A stretch of 64,000 nucleotides of DNA, taken from NCBI GenBank assembly GCA_027579435.1, contig JANBPK010000786.1, positions 26,115 to 90,114 of the forward strand. Reading direction: 5' to 3'. Below are positions 1 to 13,985 of this stretch, in pieces (position 1 is the first letter of the stretch; the number at the start of each line of letters is the position of its first letter). The translations under genes and the position numbers were made by a program. The notes beneath the pieces are model-generated. The model saw nothing but the letters and a program-made list of their open reading frames with translations. It had not been told where the DNA came from and searched no databases. The stretch comes from Candolleomyces eurysporus (lineage: Eukaryota; Basidiomycota; Agaricomycetes; Agaricales; Psathyrellaceae).

Positions 1-228
<228 letters not shown>

Positions 229-1213
229 ATGCATGAACCCAACGAGCAACGGCCTTTATTGTAAACCCATAATCGCCATTCACCAGGGGGTGTATTCGTG
301 TTGAAGAAGTATCAAATTTTGAACGCTGTAGTTGTAAAGACGAAAATCATGTCATGTCACTCCTTCTTTTTATCTGTAATTTCTTAGCGTTGCGCACCAT
401 AGACAAATTCATAGCAGCGGCTTTTTTGCGACGTCTGGACCATGGGCATCCAAAAAAAGAATGGAGTGGGAGATAGAGAGGCTTCTCANANGTTTTTCAA
501 AACAAAACGCTCGACCGTCGGAACCCGGTTGAGGTGAATCCCCGTCCCTCAANGTTCACATCCTCNCAGGGTATCGTCCCGACTCCCCGNTGTCGGTCTC
601 GATGCACCAGATTGGTCCGCTTTGTCTATCTGAAAANTTTCTGACTCTTCCCCGCCTTACTTCCTATTCATTACAGATCCGGAGCTGAATTGTTGGTTAT
701 CTATCATTCCAACGTANGACTGATATGATGTGCGCTGCATTTTATTGGAAGAAAGGAGAATCCTCGCCACGCGCCACCGCCGATTCAGTCGAACGTTTGA
801 GGGAGTTCGGTCCCCANGTTTATGGATGGACGGGNGACAACGGGTGAGGCGTGCGTACCGCATCAGACGGTGAAGACGGACNAAGGAACGNAGNACTGCG
901 TCATACTCATCGAACGTGCCGCACAATGCTCAAGAAAGAAGTATAGTNCTTGCTGTCTCCTTTGTNATACACNCAGCCCNCCGCCGTGCGGGTANNTGCA
1001 AAAAAAAANCACGAGTCGCAANCGAAAATGTGTAAAGAATGCGGATAAGGATATGTATGTATTAGTCCTCCAACGAGGAGAACGTCCAGGGGCGCGGGTT
1101 AATGATACACTTTACTACTTTCAATCCTTCCTTCTTTCTTCTTGGTGCTAGTCAAGTCTACTTTACTTTCANNCAGTGTCCAATCGTTTGTCTATAGCGA
1201 GGGAGAGGAGAGC
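229..1213. other. Convergent intergenic region, gpd 3' end to mdh 3' end
   Basis: This holds the 3' untranslated regions of two convergent genes. It has T-rich stretches, more than ten isolated N calls, and no open frame resembling a protein. I see no RNA gene or repeat here. Confidence 0.6.
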
Positions 1214-2829
1214 TCAGAGGCGGGGCTCGTCGTTCTTGGCAGCCTCAGCCTTGATGGCCTCAGCGACGAAGTTGACACCCTGATTCAAAGAGGAATTAGA
1301 ATTGTTTGAAAGAGTATGTACGTAGAGGGGTAGGAAACTTACAGTATCGATNTTCTTCACGAGTTCAGGGATGGCNGCCTTAATGAGGGCCGACTCGGCC
1401 TCAGTGACCGTACCGAGAGGGTTGATCTTAGCGACACCCTCGGTCTATATGATAGACGAACGCAGAGCAGGGAGCAGAGCAGAGCGGAGTAACAGTAACA
1501 GTAGCCAANCAAGGAGCAGCAATCAGTAAAAGAAGCAGTTGCAAGGGTAAAATATGGTGCACATACGCCGAGTTCGACATTCGCAGAGAAATACACGAGC
1601 TCTTGACCGAGGTCCTTGGTCAGGGCAGCGGCACCCTGNGCATCAGCAGCGAGGTTGACGTAGGTAGGAGCGATGATGCCCTTCTCGCCCTTGACTGCAC
1701 GGATGACCTTTGCGGCGAACTCAGCTCCTGCATAGGCCATGGAGAGGGTTGCTGAGCCGGCACCGTTCTTCGCCTTGACGACTTCGTCACCGCCAAATTG
1801 GATTCGGTTGACGAGAGCGTCGAGATTNTCCTTGGCGAGGCCTGATGGGAGGGGGTGGCTGGATTGGGAGAGCAGAGGGACAATCTTTACGTTGATTGGG
1901 TCAGAACAGAGAAAGGTAGCGAGAAAGATTAGGAACACGTACAGTGACGCCGGAGTGACCACCGACAACTGGGACAACGACTTCNTTGGACAAGGAGAGG
2001 TCTCCAAGGATTTCGGAAACGAANGTCGAGGCACGGACGACATCGAGGGTGGTGACACCGAAGACGCTAATGGCGACATCTTAGCAGCGTACCCCGAGTT
2101 TTTGCGAAAGCATGGAAAACGTACCGCTTGGGGTTGAAGGTACCAAACTTCTTGAAGACCTCAGCGACAATGGGGACGGTGGAGTTGACGGGGTTCGAGA
2201 TAACAAGGACGAAAGCATTGGGNGCGGTCTTAGCAATGCCCGTTGCCAAATCTTTGATGATACCAGCGTTGATCTAGCANAATAAATGGTCAACTAATGT
2301 CGAGCGTAGGGTGTAGGTCAAGCAAACCTTGAAAAGGTCATCTCTTCATGGGCGAAATCCAGGTCAGTTTGTGTCGATCTAATCTGAAGTTCTAAACATC
2401 TGCTCACCGAGTCATCTGAAAGATAAGATGTCAACAACCAATTTACGAAGAGATGAAGAAGANTACGTACTCCAGGCTTCCTTGGGACGCCAGCGGGAAT
2501 GACAACGACGTCNGCACCCTTCAAGGCCTTCGCGAGACCATCATCGGGAGGCAGATAGCCTTCAACNTTGGCTGGNGTGGCGATATGGGAGAGATCGGCA
2601 GCAACTCCAGGGGTGTTGACGATATCGTAGAGACCAAGCTGCACTAATATTTAGCTNGTGTGTCTGAGAGACCGAATCGAGGCCATATACCTCGGTAACG
2701 AGNGGGTTGGCCTTCAGGAGCAGAGCCAAAGGTTGGCCAATACCACCTGGAGCGTTCTTGGTGAATTTTTGGCTATAAGTTGGGTGGATTTGACTTGCCA
2801 GCAGCACCGAGAACGACAGCCTTGACCAT
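1214..2829 (-). CDS. mdh: Malate dehydrogenase (NAD), ten exons
   Basis: Exons: 2799-2829, 2691-2746, 2471-2638, 2408-2415 (8 bases), 2328-2343 (16 bases), 2125-2273, 1943-2066, 1567-1884, 1343-1444, 1214-1279. They sum to 1038 bases, or 345 residues. The first intron uses a GC donor (GCAAGT); the rest are GT-AG, 52-64 bases except intron 8 (122 bases). The protein starts [20 protein letters not shown], with the GxxGGxG dinucleotide-binding loop directly at the N terminus, so there is no mitochondrial presequence and the cytosolic or peroxisomal isoform is likely. The substrate-binding loop VPRKPGMTRDDLF is assembled across the two tiny exons, and [21 protein letters not shown] and the catalytic GGHSG follow. 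The end is NDEPRL with no obvious PTS1. It oxidises malate to oxaloacetate with NAD. Ns fall in several codons without breaking frame. Confidence 0.95.
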
Positions 2830-5436
2830 GATTACTGAACGGTTGGACGATAGAGTGGTTGGGATGAGAAGAGAGGAATCGATGGNAGAGACCGAGTTAA
2901 TACGGTTCCCCGTAACACGTGATTTGACGACCTCATAACGGAGCGACGCGTTTGCCTGTCTCCTCCGTCGTCCGTTCAACCATGCCGCTTTTCTGAATAA
3001 CCCGCAGTCATACCGCAGAACAAGGATCAAGCCGGAGGAGAGGCGNGCCGCACGAATATCAGTGTCGAGAGAGGTGAAATGGANAGTTTTTCGAATGTTT
3101 TCGATTCCGCCGCAATGNCATCTCGGAGAGCAGGTAGAACTAGGTAATGCGGGGATTTTCTAGCGTATCTGAGGCGAGTGATCCACTAATATGAAGCTCT
3201 GAACAGGCTTTGACGTCGAGGATAGCGCTAGGTCTTGCGAATGTTGTCGAGCGCACCTCAGGTGGCTCGGAGTCCAAGTCCGAATCGTTGACTTGAACGT
3301 TTCTTGTGTTGGCAGTGTCGAAGTTTTTGGCTCTCATGAAGCCACCCCTCTGGCTGAACTCCAGACGACATTAGGGAGAGGAAGAGACTCGAGGCAAGCG
3401 CCGACAGGCTGCCCACGATTCCCGCTGTCCATCCCACGTGATGGTCTGCGGCCAACGGGGAGCCCCGNTCAGTACTCCCCGTTCATCCGCCTGAACATCG
3501 AGCTCTGAGTTGTAGGATTGCGCTGCAGCCGGCCAGANTCTCTTCTTGAATTCTCCTTGGCTTGTACACCTCAACATCTGAAACCGATAAGAGTGCAAGA
3601 CGCATTCGGTNTCTTTCATTCCCAATGNTTTACTATCCTCAACTAGCTCTTATCATTCTGCCNTGACCTNGCTCCACGAGGGATGGATGGATTCTGTCAA
3701 CCATATAGGACGATCTCGTCACGCTTTAAGGACATGGCGTCGGGCCACGCAGTTCTCCGCCAATCTACTGGAGGCGACTTGGTGCTTCCCGCGACTGCCC
3801 NTCTTCTATGTTCGTTTAGTGGCTGAAGCGTCGGCATGCGTTTCGAGCAGCCGTTTGCTTNCGTTTCTTATTTATCTTATTCGATACGGCTGGAGAGAGA
3901 AAGCCGGATCTCGCTTCCATCCCGCCAATCCTGGGGTTCCGAACCAAGAATTTAACATTTAACGGACCTCGAGGGCAACCTCNAGCTTTCTATATTNATA
4001 CTAGCGGCATAGTTGGAGGTTATCCTCTCCCTTGGGTTGGCTTCNTCCCACATGACGAGTGCTTCTCGACATCTCCCATTCCCCATGACAGATTTACTGT
4101 CGACGTCTAACTGTCTGCGGAGACGACCGAGGANCTCATGACAGACAGCGCAGCCCTCAATCGGCCGGGTTATCCGACGAACAAGTCCTTCGGCCCTCGA
4201 TTGAGGCTAACAATCCCTCGCAGGCCAGAGTCCCTGTTCTCTCAGCTGGGAGGGATCGCCTTCNCTGGTCTCCACAAGCCCACTTCATCCACCAGGACGT
4301 TCGTTCATCGCTGGGGCTCCAGATAATGCGGGGTCGGACTCGTTCATGCCTTCGGAAGGGAGATCCGGAGCACTCAGGTTCATAAAACTACATCTGATCA
4401 TCGGTGCTTCCCATCCCCATTCCCCTCATGTTTTCTTGATCAAAATACGAACCAACAACGGTCAGCTGTTCCTTTGTCCATCGCCTATCGATGCTATGTT
4501 CCCCCGTCTTTGAATTTTGGGTAGATTGAGGGGCGGTGCCCTGCTGCTAAGTGGTTTTTCTTTTTTCTTTCTTTTGATGATGATGGAAAATTCTGAAACG
4601 ATAGGGAATCCCTTCCTTTCCTCGACGATTACGGGATTGTGGCCAGTGATACGACGTTTCTAAGATGCAAGCGCCGTCTCCTTGGTCAACGTTGACGATT
4701 AGGATAATACAATAACATAACAAAGGATCGACGTTGAGAGGTAACGTCACCCGTCCCTTGCTTTCTTCACAACCTTCACAATTTAAAACATAGAGTTTCT
4801 AGGTGGACATAACCCACCCACCTGGCTCCTCTTGACGCCGTTCACCCGTCGGCTAGTAATAATGATGATCTGCGANTTACGTTGAGGAAGTTATTTCAGG
4901 CCCTCGACATAATCAATCACAGGTAGGGGAAATGAATGGCTTCCGCCACAGGCCCTGCAGACAGCCAGAAGGGAGGAGCCTTGTCGACTCCAGGTCCAAT
5001 GTTATGACCTTGGTGGTGATGAAGAAACGCTGAATTCCTCTACCTGGGGACTGGTAGAAACGGAGGGGACGTCTGGTTATGGGACATGGTTNGCTTATCG
5101 TTTACCCAGGAAGAAGCGACCTTTCAAAAATNAAAAAATATGCGAGTTCGGGCTGCGCGACGCGACGTCTAGCTCTAGACCGGGCGTTGCTGTCCGTCCG
5201 ACGTTAGCGAACTTATGGTCATCAGCGGCCATCGCGCTGAGGACGCTGATGGACNCCATTGGGGACCGACAGGTTGGATTCAACGACAAGTCAGAAATCA
5301 CTTGCCCCGTCTACAGCATGCGAGATGTGAGCTCATGGTCGGCATGGGTCATTTGATATTTCTCGAAAAATACAGCTAAATTACCTCAGATGACTTCCCA
5401 CTGATAATCAATATTTTTTGGGGATTATCAGCTTTT

Positions 5437-5466
5437 ATCAGGCCCCCATCAGGCCCCCAACAGGCC
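5437..5466. repeat. Short direct repeat ATCAGGCCCCC
   Basis: An 11-base unit occurs twice back to back, followed by a third degenerate half copy (CAGGCC). It is too short to imply a function. Confidence 0.6.
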
Positions 5467-8400
5467 GCCGTACTCTCCGCCATTCGGGAGTCGGGACGAG
5501 TCCCCTGCCTCGATCTTTGTCATAGGATTAGTTTCACCCCTCAGGCTTGGTTCCGCGGTATTNGCCAATCAAACAAGTAGAAGGACANAGCTATGATGTA
5601 GGAGCAAGCCTGCGAAGTGCCGGTGATGATAAAAGAGGGTTCGTTTTNTAGCTCCATCTCTCATACTCAGTACCATTCCTGGGCCTGTATATAGTATGTA
5701 CTGCGACTGCGGACCGGTGCCAGGAAAGCAGGAGCAGGGTTTGACGGAGTCGGCGATTTCCCGCGCACATTTAGCAAAAATTAGTGTGACGTCACCTTCC
5801 CGGAGGCGATCATCCCAATCTTGCAACGCGACAACCAAAAATGGTCGTCAAAATTCATTCCGCAGAGGTACAGACATGATTCGACGAAGAGGTCCTCAAA
5901 GTCGTGTGCACAAGAATGCTCGGAGCTTGGTACCAATGCCAGATAGCGAAGACAGGGAACGTTAATTCCGTGGAATTGTCGGTGATCCCTTGTCTTCGTT
6001 TGTTCCGGTCTCCTCGTAGAAAGAGTCCCAAAAAGTATACAAGCTCTGCGTAGGTTTCTGAAGGCCTGTAAGCATTAGTAAAGGTGACGACAAGACCATT
6101 TGTGGTGAACTACTCTGATGATTCCATAGAAAAATTTCAATTTGTTAAGTTCGACGACATCGACAAGTGACACAATCCAGCGAGAAGTGCGCAGGGTGGG
6201 GTAGCGGTAGCGCCGGGGTCCTTCTCATACACGATTCACTGTCAGAAGTAGCCACTACGTCAGTCGTGTACTATCCTGGATGAGCTATAGAGTCTTATCG
6301 ATGCTGAACGTGTTTTGTTGGAGTACCCTTTGTTCCGTGTTCTAAACATGTGCTTTTGAGCGAGAAGAGAATGACGAAACGGGCCCAACTCCACCATGAA
6401 ACAATCGCTTTTGGCGTAGTTACGAGAGTAGTATTCCCGTCGCCATACCCAGTGAGGCTGTTTATGACGCAGTTTCGAGAAATCGGCTGCGTGTTCTCAT
6501 AGAATCTGGATCCAGGAGTAATGAGCGTATTCAGCGTGAATCAATGCGATAAGTCCTTGCTAACTCACTTATTCCTCACACGTTGACAGAATAGGTTAGT
6601 CGGAACAACTTAACAGATCTCAAGGAACCCGACCCGACATGTACTAAGTTGGGAAACAATCCTTTCCTGTTTCGAAGGGCGGGAGAAGGACTTGGAGAAA
6701 GGAAACACGACAATCATTAAACGTCGCAGCAACGTGACTGTATTGTGAAGGGCCTATTTTTACCATCCTTTGCGTATCCAGGAACTGATATCAGCCAGGT
6801 CTAGAGAGTGTCAATGCACTGGCGGGAGAGCCTGCCTGCATTTATCAGGCGGAGCGCCATCCTGACCAAGCACCTAGGCCACCTGCCAGGGACAGCGCCC
6901 GCCACGGCCAACGAGTTCCCGCCACCGTGTGCCCAGGCGTACAAAAGAACGTTGAAGCCATCATACTCACCACCACTTGGTTTCGACTTCCTATTTCCTA
7001 CCACATTACAAACAATTCTTGGAAGTTTTCACCCTGGCCCAGGCGCGGAGCTCGCTGATAACGAGCAGAAATCATCGACATCAGCACCCCTTATCTCTGC
7101 CCTCTGATCACGCACATGAGAGCGGCGGATGCTGAGCAAGCTTTCTCTGACACCCTCGATGTGTGATACCGTCGTTTGAGCCTGGGATGCCCATATTAGG
7201 ACATGGTAACTGCGCAAGCGCCGTCGCACGCCCGGTTTCCCCGCCACCTGCTGACCGGCGACCTGACCGTCCCTCAGGTGGTCAAAAAGAGCAGCTATTT
7301 AAGACCTGGTACGCACTTGCCCGATATAGCCACAATTTGTAGGCGACCCTTACGGTAGACATTGCCGAAGGCATTTTTGACTTGAGTTGTCAGGATCAGA
7401 ATAAAGAGGCCCCGATTGCGGGGTAGGTGGCTCGTTAAGGAAGGAGAGCGACGAGGACTTGGATTCATCAATGAGACGACCCTTTGATGCGGGAACAGGC
7501 ATGAATATGGTAAGTCTTAAGTATGTTAGATTTTAAACCTGACAGTGATGAGCACTTTTTGCGATGAATTAAGGCATGTACCCCCACCGAGCTGAAAGAA
7601 GATTGGGAAGCGGTGTGGGGTAACATGATGTGGCGCGCGGGGAAAATATGTTTATAAAACTTGATATCTATCATCAGGGCATGGTAGGCAGGTTTCTTTA
7701 GAGGCAAGAGGTATCCAGAGGATAGGTGCGTCCGCTTCCCCAGCATACTGGAGCTGCCAAGAGGCCGAGGCGCACTAGAATAAGCTCTGATACATTCGTT
7801 CTCGGTGTAATTCGAGTCTCTTTCGTAGGCTTGATACCCGTCCTACGGCATTTTCAAATTCCATCGAGTGCTCATGTGCAGGCGTTTACCCGCAGTACCA
7901 GGTGAGCCCAAGTACCCAGGTAAACGCCGCCCGGCTTTTCATCGCGAGACTGTCATCGATGACGCCGACGCCCCTCTAGCCTCCTGGCCACAAACTCGCC
8001 GCAACGGAAGCGGGAGGCCTCAATTGGAAATCCTGCGCCAGTACGCTACGAATCATACTTTTTTGGACCTTGATAACGGCCTGTGGAGCTCAGTGCGGCG
8101 ACGATCTACCGAATTTGACAGAGTGTGGAAAGTCCTCACGTTATAATTTCGCTAAGCCTCGAAAAGCACCCCAAAATTTGAGAGGCTCGACTTTGACGTT
8201 CCAGTGAGCCTCGGGCCACGTTAATGAATTTCGAGTGATTATTTTCGGGAGCGGGAGATTCATGTAAAGCTGCTGGAGCTCTCTGACGCCCCTGAGGATC
8301 CAAGTAATCTCCAGACCATAAGCAATTGAATTGTGGTATGGTTATAGACAAATGAATTTGCAATTCACCGTTATACCAAAGGGAAAGATGGACGGCGAAT

Positions 8401-11400
8401 AACGGGTCTATAAGATAGCCTAGCGCCCGCAGCATGATCAAGAAGGCAAAACGATGCAGCTGCCAGGATGTCGCGCTGAGACCGCACCATACCTGGCACC
8501 GGCACGACCGGTACATGCAGGCTGCTGTCCTAGACATACATAAAACGGCACTTATACCACCTGTTAATGGAGCATAACAATTCTCCCATCCCCGAGATGT
8601 CAACATGATCCATGGGCGCGTAAACGGCCTCATTGGTAGAGGGTAACGTGCCTTCGCTACGTACACCACATTCAAGAATCATTCAAGTTGCGTTCTGAAC
8701 CTTGTGCACGTCGTTCGTATCGTTAGAACGTCCGTTGCCTGGGTGTGAGCAATACCTAACGGTGGGTACTGCCACCGAACAGACCACCCATACAGACTTA
8801 CTTATGGGGGTTTACAACAAGGAAGACACACAGAAGGAAACATCCAAGAGCGAAGAAAGAGAAGATGGGAACGCCCACGTATTCAGTCATGCTCGAGGAC
8901 GACGAACGTTGCAAGGTGCAGCGAACATCACGGGGAGCACTCAGCCTTGACCGGGCCAATGGGAGGCCGCCAGTTAACTTAGTCTTATTGGCTCTTGTTG
9001 GCGTCTACGGTGCCTGAGAACATTGCGACAGAAAGGTGGCGATGAGCGTGCTTTAGGTCAAACGGAAACGTTCGGTGGCCGCTGTCCTTACTATTTCCAT
9101 AGCTAGTTAGAGTGGCTTGAGAGGTCGACAGAAGGGGACTCTGCCGCATGTCACGGACTCCGAGCCTATGTTTTTAATGCGCTGGCCATCGATTGTCAAT
9201 GTCTCCTATTCATCTCTTGTACTATAAACGTTTTCTTACATTCAATGTGAAGAGCGCTGTATAGGAGGAGCTCCTTCACACCGTCACCAGAAGCTAGTAT
9301 CCCAAAATGAGGAGAACAGTCGGGGAAACGTTGGGGCTGTGAAACGATGGAGTCGATAACAATCTATGCTCGACTCGGATGCAGGGCGCGGCGTCGGGAT
9401 CCTTTGTCGCACAGATAAGATAAGTTGGTGAGAGAGCACGTCTCACGATCGCGAGATAGCTCCACCTTCACCTAGGGATCGCGCAGAGGAAGGTACATCG
9501 AAAGGATGAAAGGAGGCTATAGATATGGTGTTGTTTCCCCTCGCCTTCCCTGATGGTGGTGTCAATTGAATTGAATTCAGCCAGTCGCGTTGCGTTTCGT
9601 CGCCCGACCTAAAGAATGAATGAAATCGTGACATGATAGCCGCATCTATCTAGGTAAGTGCATGTGCCATAACCACGACAAAACGGTCAACTCTGGTCCG
9701 AGATTCTGGCGCTCCCGTCGGCGAAAACGTTTTGCGGGGGCGGGCGTCTCGCTCCTACTTCATTACATGCGTCAAAGAAGATGGAGAACAGCACGCCCTG
9801 TCTCAGCAACGTCATCAGCGACCGCTATGTATCCAAGGCCAAAGTCCCGGTCTATAGTACGAAGGCGGGTCAGAGTAAGGCAAGATAAGAGCTGATTGAC
9901 GAGCACTGAGGCCTTGCGGTGGATCGAAGCACGAACGAAGAAGGCAAGCATCGTGCTCGAGAAATCAGTGGTGTTACCCGTGAACAGAGTCTCGACTTCG
10001 AGGCACGTCAATGGGCTCGAGTCTGCCATCGCTGTGTAGCCAAAGGTAGGCAGGCAACAGTATNAACNGTACTTCCACCGCTGTGTCCGCAGCCAGAGTT
10101 ATCCCGCAATATGTGATTCTCCTCCGTGATGATGATCCTGATAGTAGATCGCGAACACGTTGTGTGCTTGGCAAGGAATTTCGAGCGAAGGAGGAACAGG
10201 ATTGGACTAGAGCACCGAGTGGACCAAGTCGACTTCCGNAAAAGCAGAAGCGATCAGGGAGGAGAAATGAAAATGTATGGAGCAATGCGTATCACTATAA
10301 CATAGCATGCGCATTCCTGGCTGTTAGGAAATGGTGTACTTCGGAACACCGCCTTGGAATCAGGTTCGAATCGCAGCTCAACGAGGGTTAGCCACGCGAT
10401 GATAAGTTCAATATTGTCACAAGCCTCAGCTAACTTCGACTTGCCTCGAAAAGACATCTTTGAACCGACGAGAAGCGCACAGCCAAGACGAGCAAGGTCA
10501 TCATCACGGTAGCTTAGAGAATCACCAGCAGTCCCACAGTTAAATGAACGAATGAAAGGGAACCCAGCGAAACAGGTAAAACTTAATAGAGCGGAAGAAC
10601 CTCGACACAACAACGTTCCCCATACTCTGTCAAGGAGGCTTCGGATCCACATCAGAGGTAGCATGGGGTACAATTTGTTTCGTCTGTGCATACCAAGCAC
10701 TTCTTCAGATTGCCAAGCCACACTGCTCGTGTGCCAGTCAGTCTATGCTCGCGGGAAGGGAAAGTGTTTTGCCAGACAGCCAGTCAGAAGACGTCAGAGG
10801 GTGCCAGTGTGCACGCAGCGAGGTGGTGCTGCGAGGAATTTGAGGGAAGATACCTTCCTTCTTTCGTGGGGCGTAGCGAACACCGGAGAACGCTACATGA
10901 TTCTGTAAATGAGCGGCTTAGAGCTCGAGAGATAGCTAAGTAGTAGTAGCTATGAGCAAGCTCNTTGAAGTAGNCTCTACCTTTGACATGTCCCGTCACA
11001 TTTCCTCCCCAAGTCTTAAGTCTTGCTTTTCCCTAAAACGCACGGCACGACCAAGATAACAGAGATAAACCAACTTGGTGATTAATTGAGGNTAGTAGAT
11101 AGGGATAGAGATAAGAAGTTCGGCATGAAACACGCGCCCGTTTGTCCTATCCAAGAAAGTCGACTTGCGGCCGATTAGCGCTCAGAGGTGGTAGTCGCAG
11201 AGAGAAACCCAAAGATATTTAAGAGAACAAGGTTTGGGGAAAAGCAGGGCGGCGCGTGTTTTCAGTATCTCTAGACGCTGGCCAGATTCTCGGGACGGGT
11301 GCAACATTGGGTGCTTCGCGGCGCCTCCTGGCACTGGCAGTGCGCGTCATGCGTCATGTGGAAGATAACTCTAGAACTCGAAAGCTATCTGATATGCTTC

Positions 11401-11425
11401 ATCAGCACCGAGACATAATATAGAA

Positions 11426-11445
11426 AGACAAGACAAGACAAGACG
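11426..11445. repeat. AGACA microsatellite, about four copies
   Basis: A five-base AGACA unit is iterated about four times, the last copy ending in AGACG. It is a simple-sequence repeat with no associated gene. Confidence 0.75.
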
Positions 11446-13985
11446 ACCAAATGAAATGTGAACGTGAACATTTGAATGCACGAGGTGACCAGAGAAAGAA
11501 AACCAAGCCACAGGGCAGTGAGTGAGAACTTGAAAGAGCTGTGGCAATAGCGTTTTGTCCAAACAAAACCCGAATTGCGNGAGCGCCAAACCTCCGGCGA
11601 CATCGCGCTCCGAAGGCCCCGATGCAGTCCAGGGCTAACGAGATGACTGAGATGAAAACCATCCTTTCTAATCCTCGTCACGAGTCGGCGAGACGATTGA
11701 GTTAACAGCCATTCCCGACAAACTGGCCAGTCGGCGCTGTATCTGGTCAAGTCCAATTTCCAAGTCCCAGTTNTACATAGGAGAAAAAGTTGTTTTGATC
11801 ATCTCTTGAACCCCAGAGAGTGGAAATCACAAACACGATGGAGGATCCCCATCTTACACATTATCAGTTGCAGTGTCGTAACATCTCTTGCGATTATCAA
11901 GGCAGGAAAGTCATTTGGACATCCCCAGCGTGGTGTGCAATTGGTGGNCCGCGTCGCTGGGTCGGTGGGCAAGGGGAATGGACGAGCCCGGAGTTAGTGT
12001 GTGTGTCGTACATGTCGACTCTGAGAGGAAACTTGCTTTCCCGCAGGCTTCCCTGCCGCAACCTTGCTGTGAGACGCCACGAACGCCCCGACCCGACATC
12101 CGAATTTTTTCATGATCGTTCCATTGTTAGAATCAGGGAATTCTGCTTCTGCAACTCCACTAGGTATGAAACTTGTCGAGCGGGTCGGTAACGTTAGCGA
12201 GCGAGGGTGCATCGTGTATAACGTTACTAGACATGAGGCCGCCCTTTATCTTATTTGCTGTTGAACCAAGGTACCCACTCCCTCGGCTGCAGGGAGGTTT
12301 GGCTATCTTTACCATTGACTTGACAGTACCTACGATTTCTACGCGAGCTGACTTGACTTTGACTCCCAATAAATCCACCCCACTTTGNATTTCCCTATAC
12401 CATCGGTGGTTGTAAATACCCACTTTCGAAGGCTTATCGGAGAGTTGAGCTCAAAATCCCCTAAGAGGATGCGTCGTGGAGAGAAGAATACAGTGTTCCT
12501 TCCGAAGATACCGTAGGATGCTTAAAGAACATCTATCTGCGTTAGTAGAGTGGATATCTGGAGACGCCCCGCTGAATTTGTCAGTGGCCATATGACTGGC
12601 CATCCGCTCCTTCGTTNTCGTTGATTCTCCGTTTTCGCACTGAGCAAGCAAGCTTCTTGCTACATATAGAGAACGAATTCCTGCGGTTTCATGAGCGTTC
12701 ACGGCATTTGGACATTCATTCCTCCATCATTGAGATGGCAATTGAATGCATAGATAAAGTTATTTATGGAACTGCGTGNTTTTTAGCGGACGTATATGTT
12801 AAGAACATGGAGAGACCCAGTTGAAAACTACGCGTCGCTAACGGCCACTCGAAGTTGAAGTGGGTTNGAGGGCAGGCTATCAAAATTAAGAGAGAGACAG
12901 GCACCGGTCACAGCAACTGTTCCATAGTGCAGGTAGCCACAACGCAGAGCAAGAGTTACCAAGTTCTAGCCCAACACCAAGATTCGTGCANAGAATGAAT
13001 TGAAGCTTGAGTCAGGTCCGAATCCGAGGAACAGAGACATCCACAGAGGCAGGGAGTTCGGCCCTATGATCTGCAAGGGACAGGGTCCATGCAACCCCCA
13101 TTTCTGANCTCGTGCGCGAGCTCGGTGTTGGCGGTGGTCAAGTNCGACGTGGACAGATAAGGTCAAGCGGATCCGAGCAAGCCANAGACATGTCTTGGGG
13201 CCGGGGCTAGACTTCAAGGGNCAGAGAGCCAATGGNGAGNAGCCAGCGATACTAGTTCGTTTGCTGTCTTNNNNNGNNGNTTNGCCAAGTGTCAAGGAGA
13301 GAAGAGCTACCATTCNTCGTTGAANCCAGTNANTACTCAGNGATCCCGCNGNAAGTGCTGTTTAAAAGTTTGTTGATTGTGTTTGTGTGATATGCGTGTG
13401 CTTGTGAGTGTGCGATAAGTGCGTAGTGAAACAACAAGAGGAGGTATCGGAATGTTCNATGCAAAAGCGATAAAAAGAGTGATGAATAATGATGCAGTTA
13501 ATAAAATAATTGAACGAAAACGGGGTATGTCGTGCAATGAAAGCGAAAGCAAATAATGCGTTGGACACCAGGCGAAAAGGAGAATGCGTTGAATCGTAGC
13601 GTACGATGATTGGATAATAAAATACGAGTTGTCTGAGTGCGGCATGATGGTTTCATGTTAAGAGTACAAGGTAAGGTAGTTTGCGTTCCATGATTCTGGT
13701 GTCCGAGGTGGTTGGCAGCACTGCTGTACTGAAACAGCAATGACGTCGGTGTGATAGAGACAGGATGATCAAGGTCGAAGAATAGGAGGCGGCGGCGGAG
13801 AGTCGAGAGTTGAGACATAGGTTAGGAGAAGTAGAGACAAGTGCATAGAGGGTGCCGCCATGGCCAGAATCAAAGGGTAGAGCGGATGAGCCAGTCTTTA
13901 AGGACAGTCAGCGTCAGGTTCAGATAGCAGAAATGTTTGAACATACCATCCAGTCGATCACACCGAGCCAGGTCCAATCATCCGT

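Larger units (their letters stand above)
2830..13985. other. Gene-poor 11 kb region, nothing recognised
   Basis: No open frame here resembles a known family, and none shows consistent splice-joined coding sequence. The longest (8136-8675, minus, 179 codons) has a composition I would expect by chance. Part of 2830 to about 3100 should be the mdh promoter. Part of 13250-13985 should be the 3' flank of the next gene. Ns cluster at 13271-13282. No tRNA, rRNA or CRISPR-like structure was seen. The sequence is not visibly repetitive apart from two tiny repeats listed separately. Confidence 0.5.

Noticed and set aside
8136..8675. Minus-strand open frame of 179 codons
   Set aside because: Cys/Arg/Trp-rich, with no hydrophobic pattern, motif or splice support. 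Expected by chance in a region this long.
10361..10372. GGTTCGAATC, resembling a tRNA B box
   Set aside because: The flanking bases do not pair into a T-arm stem and no A box or acceptor stem fits around it.
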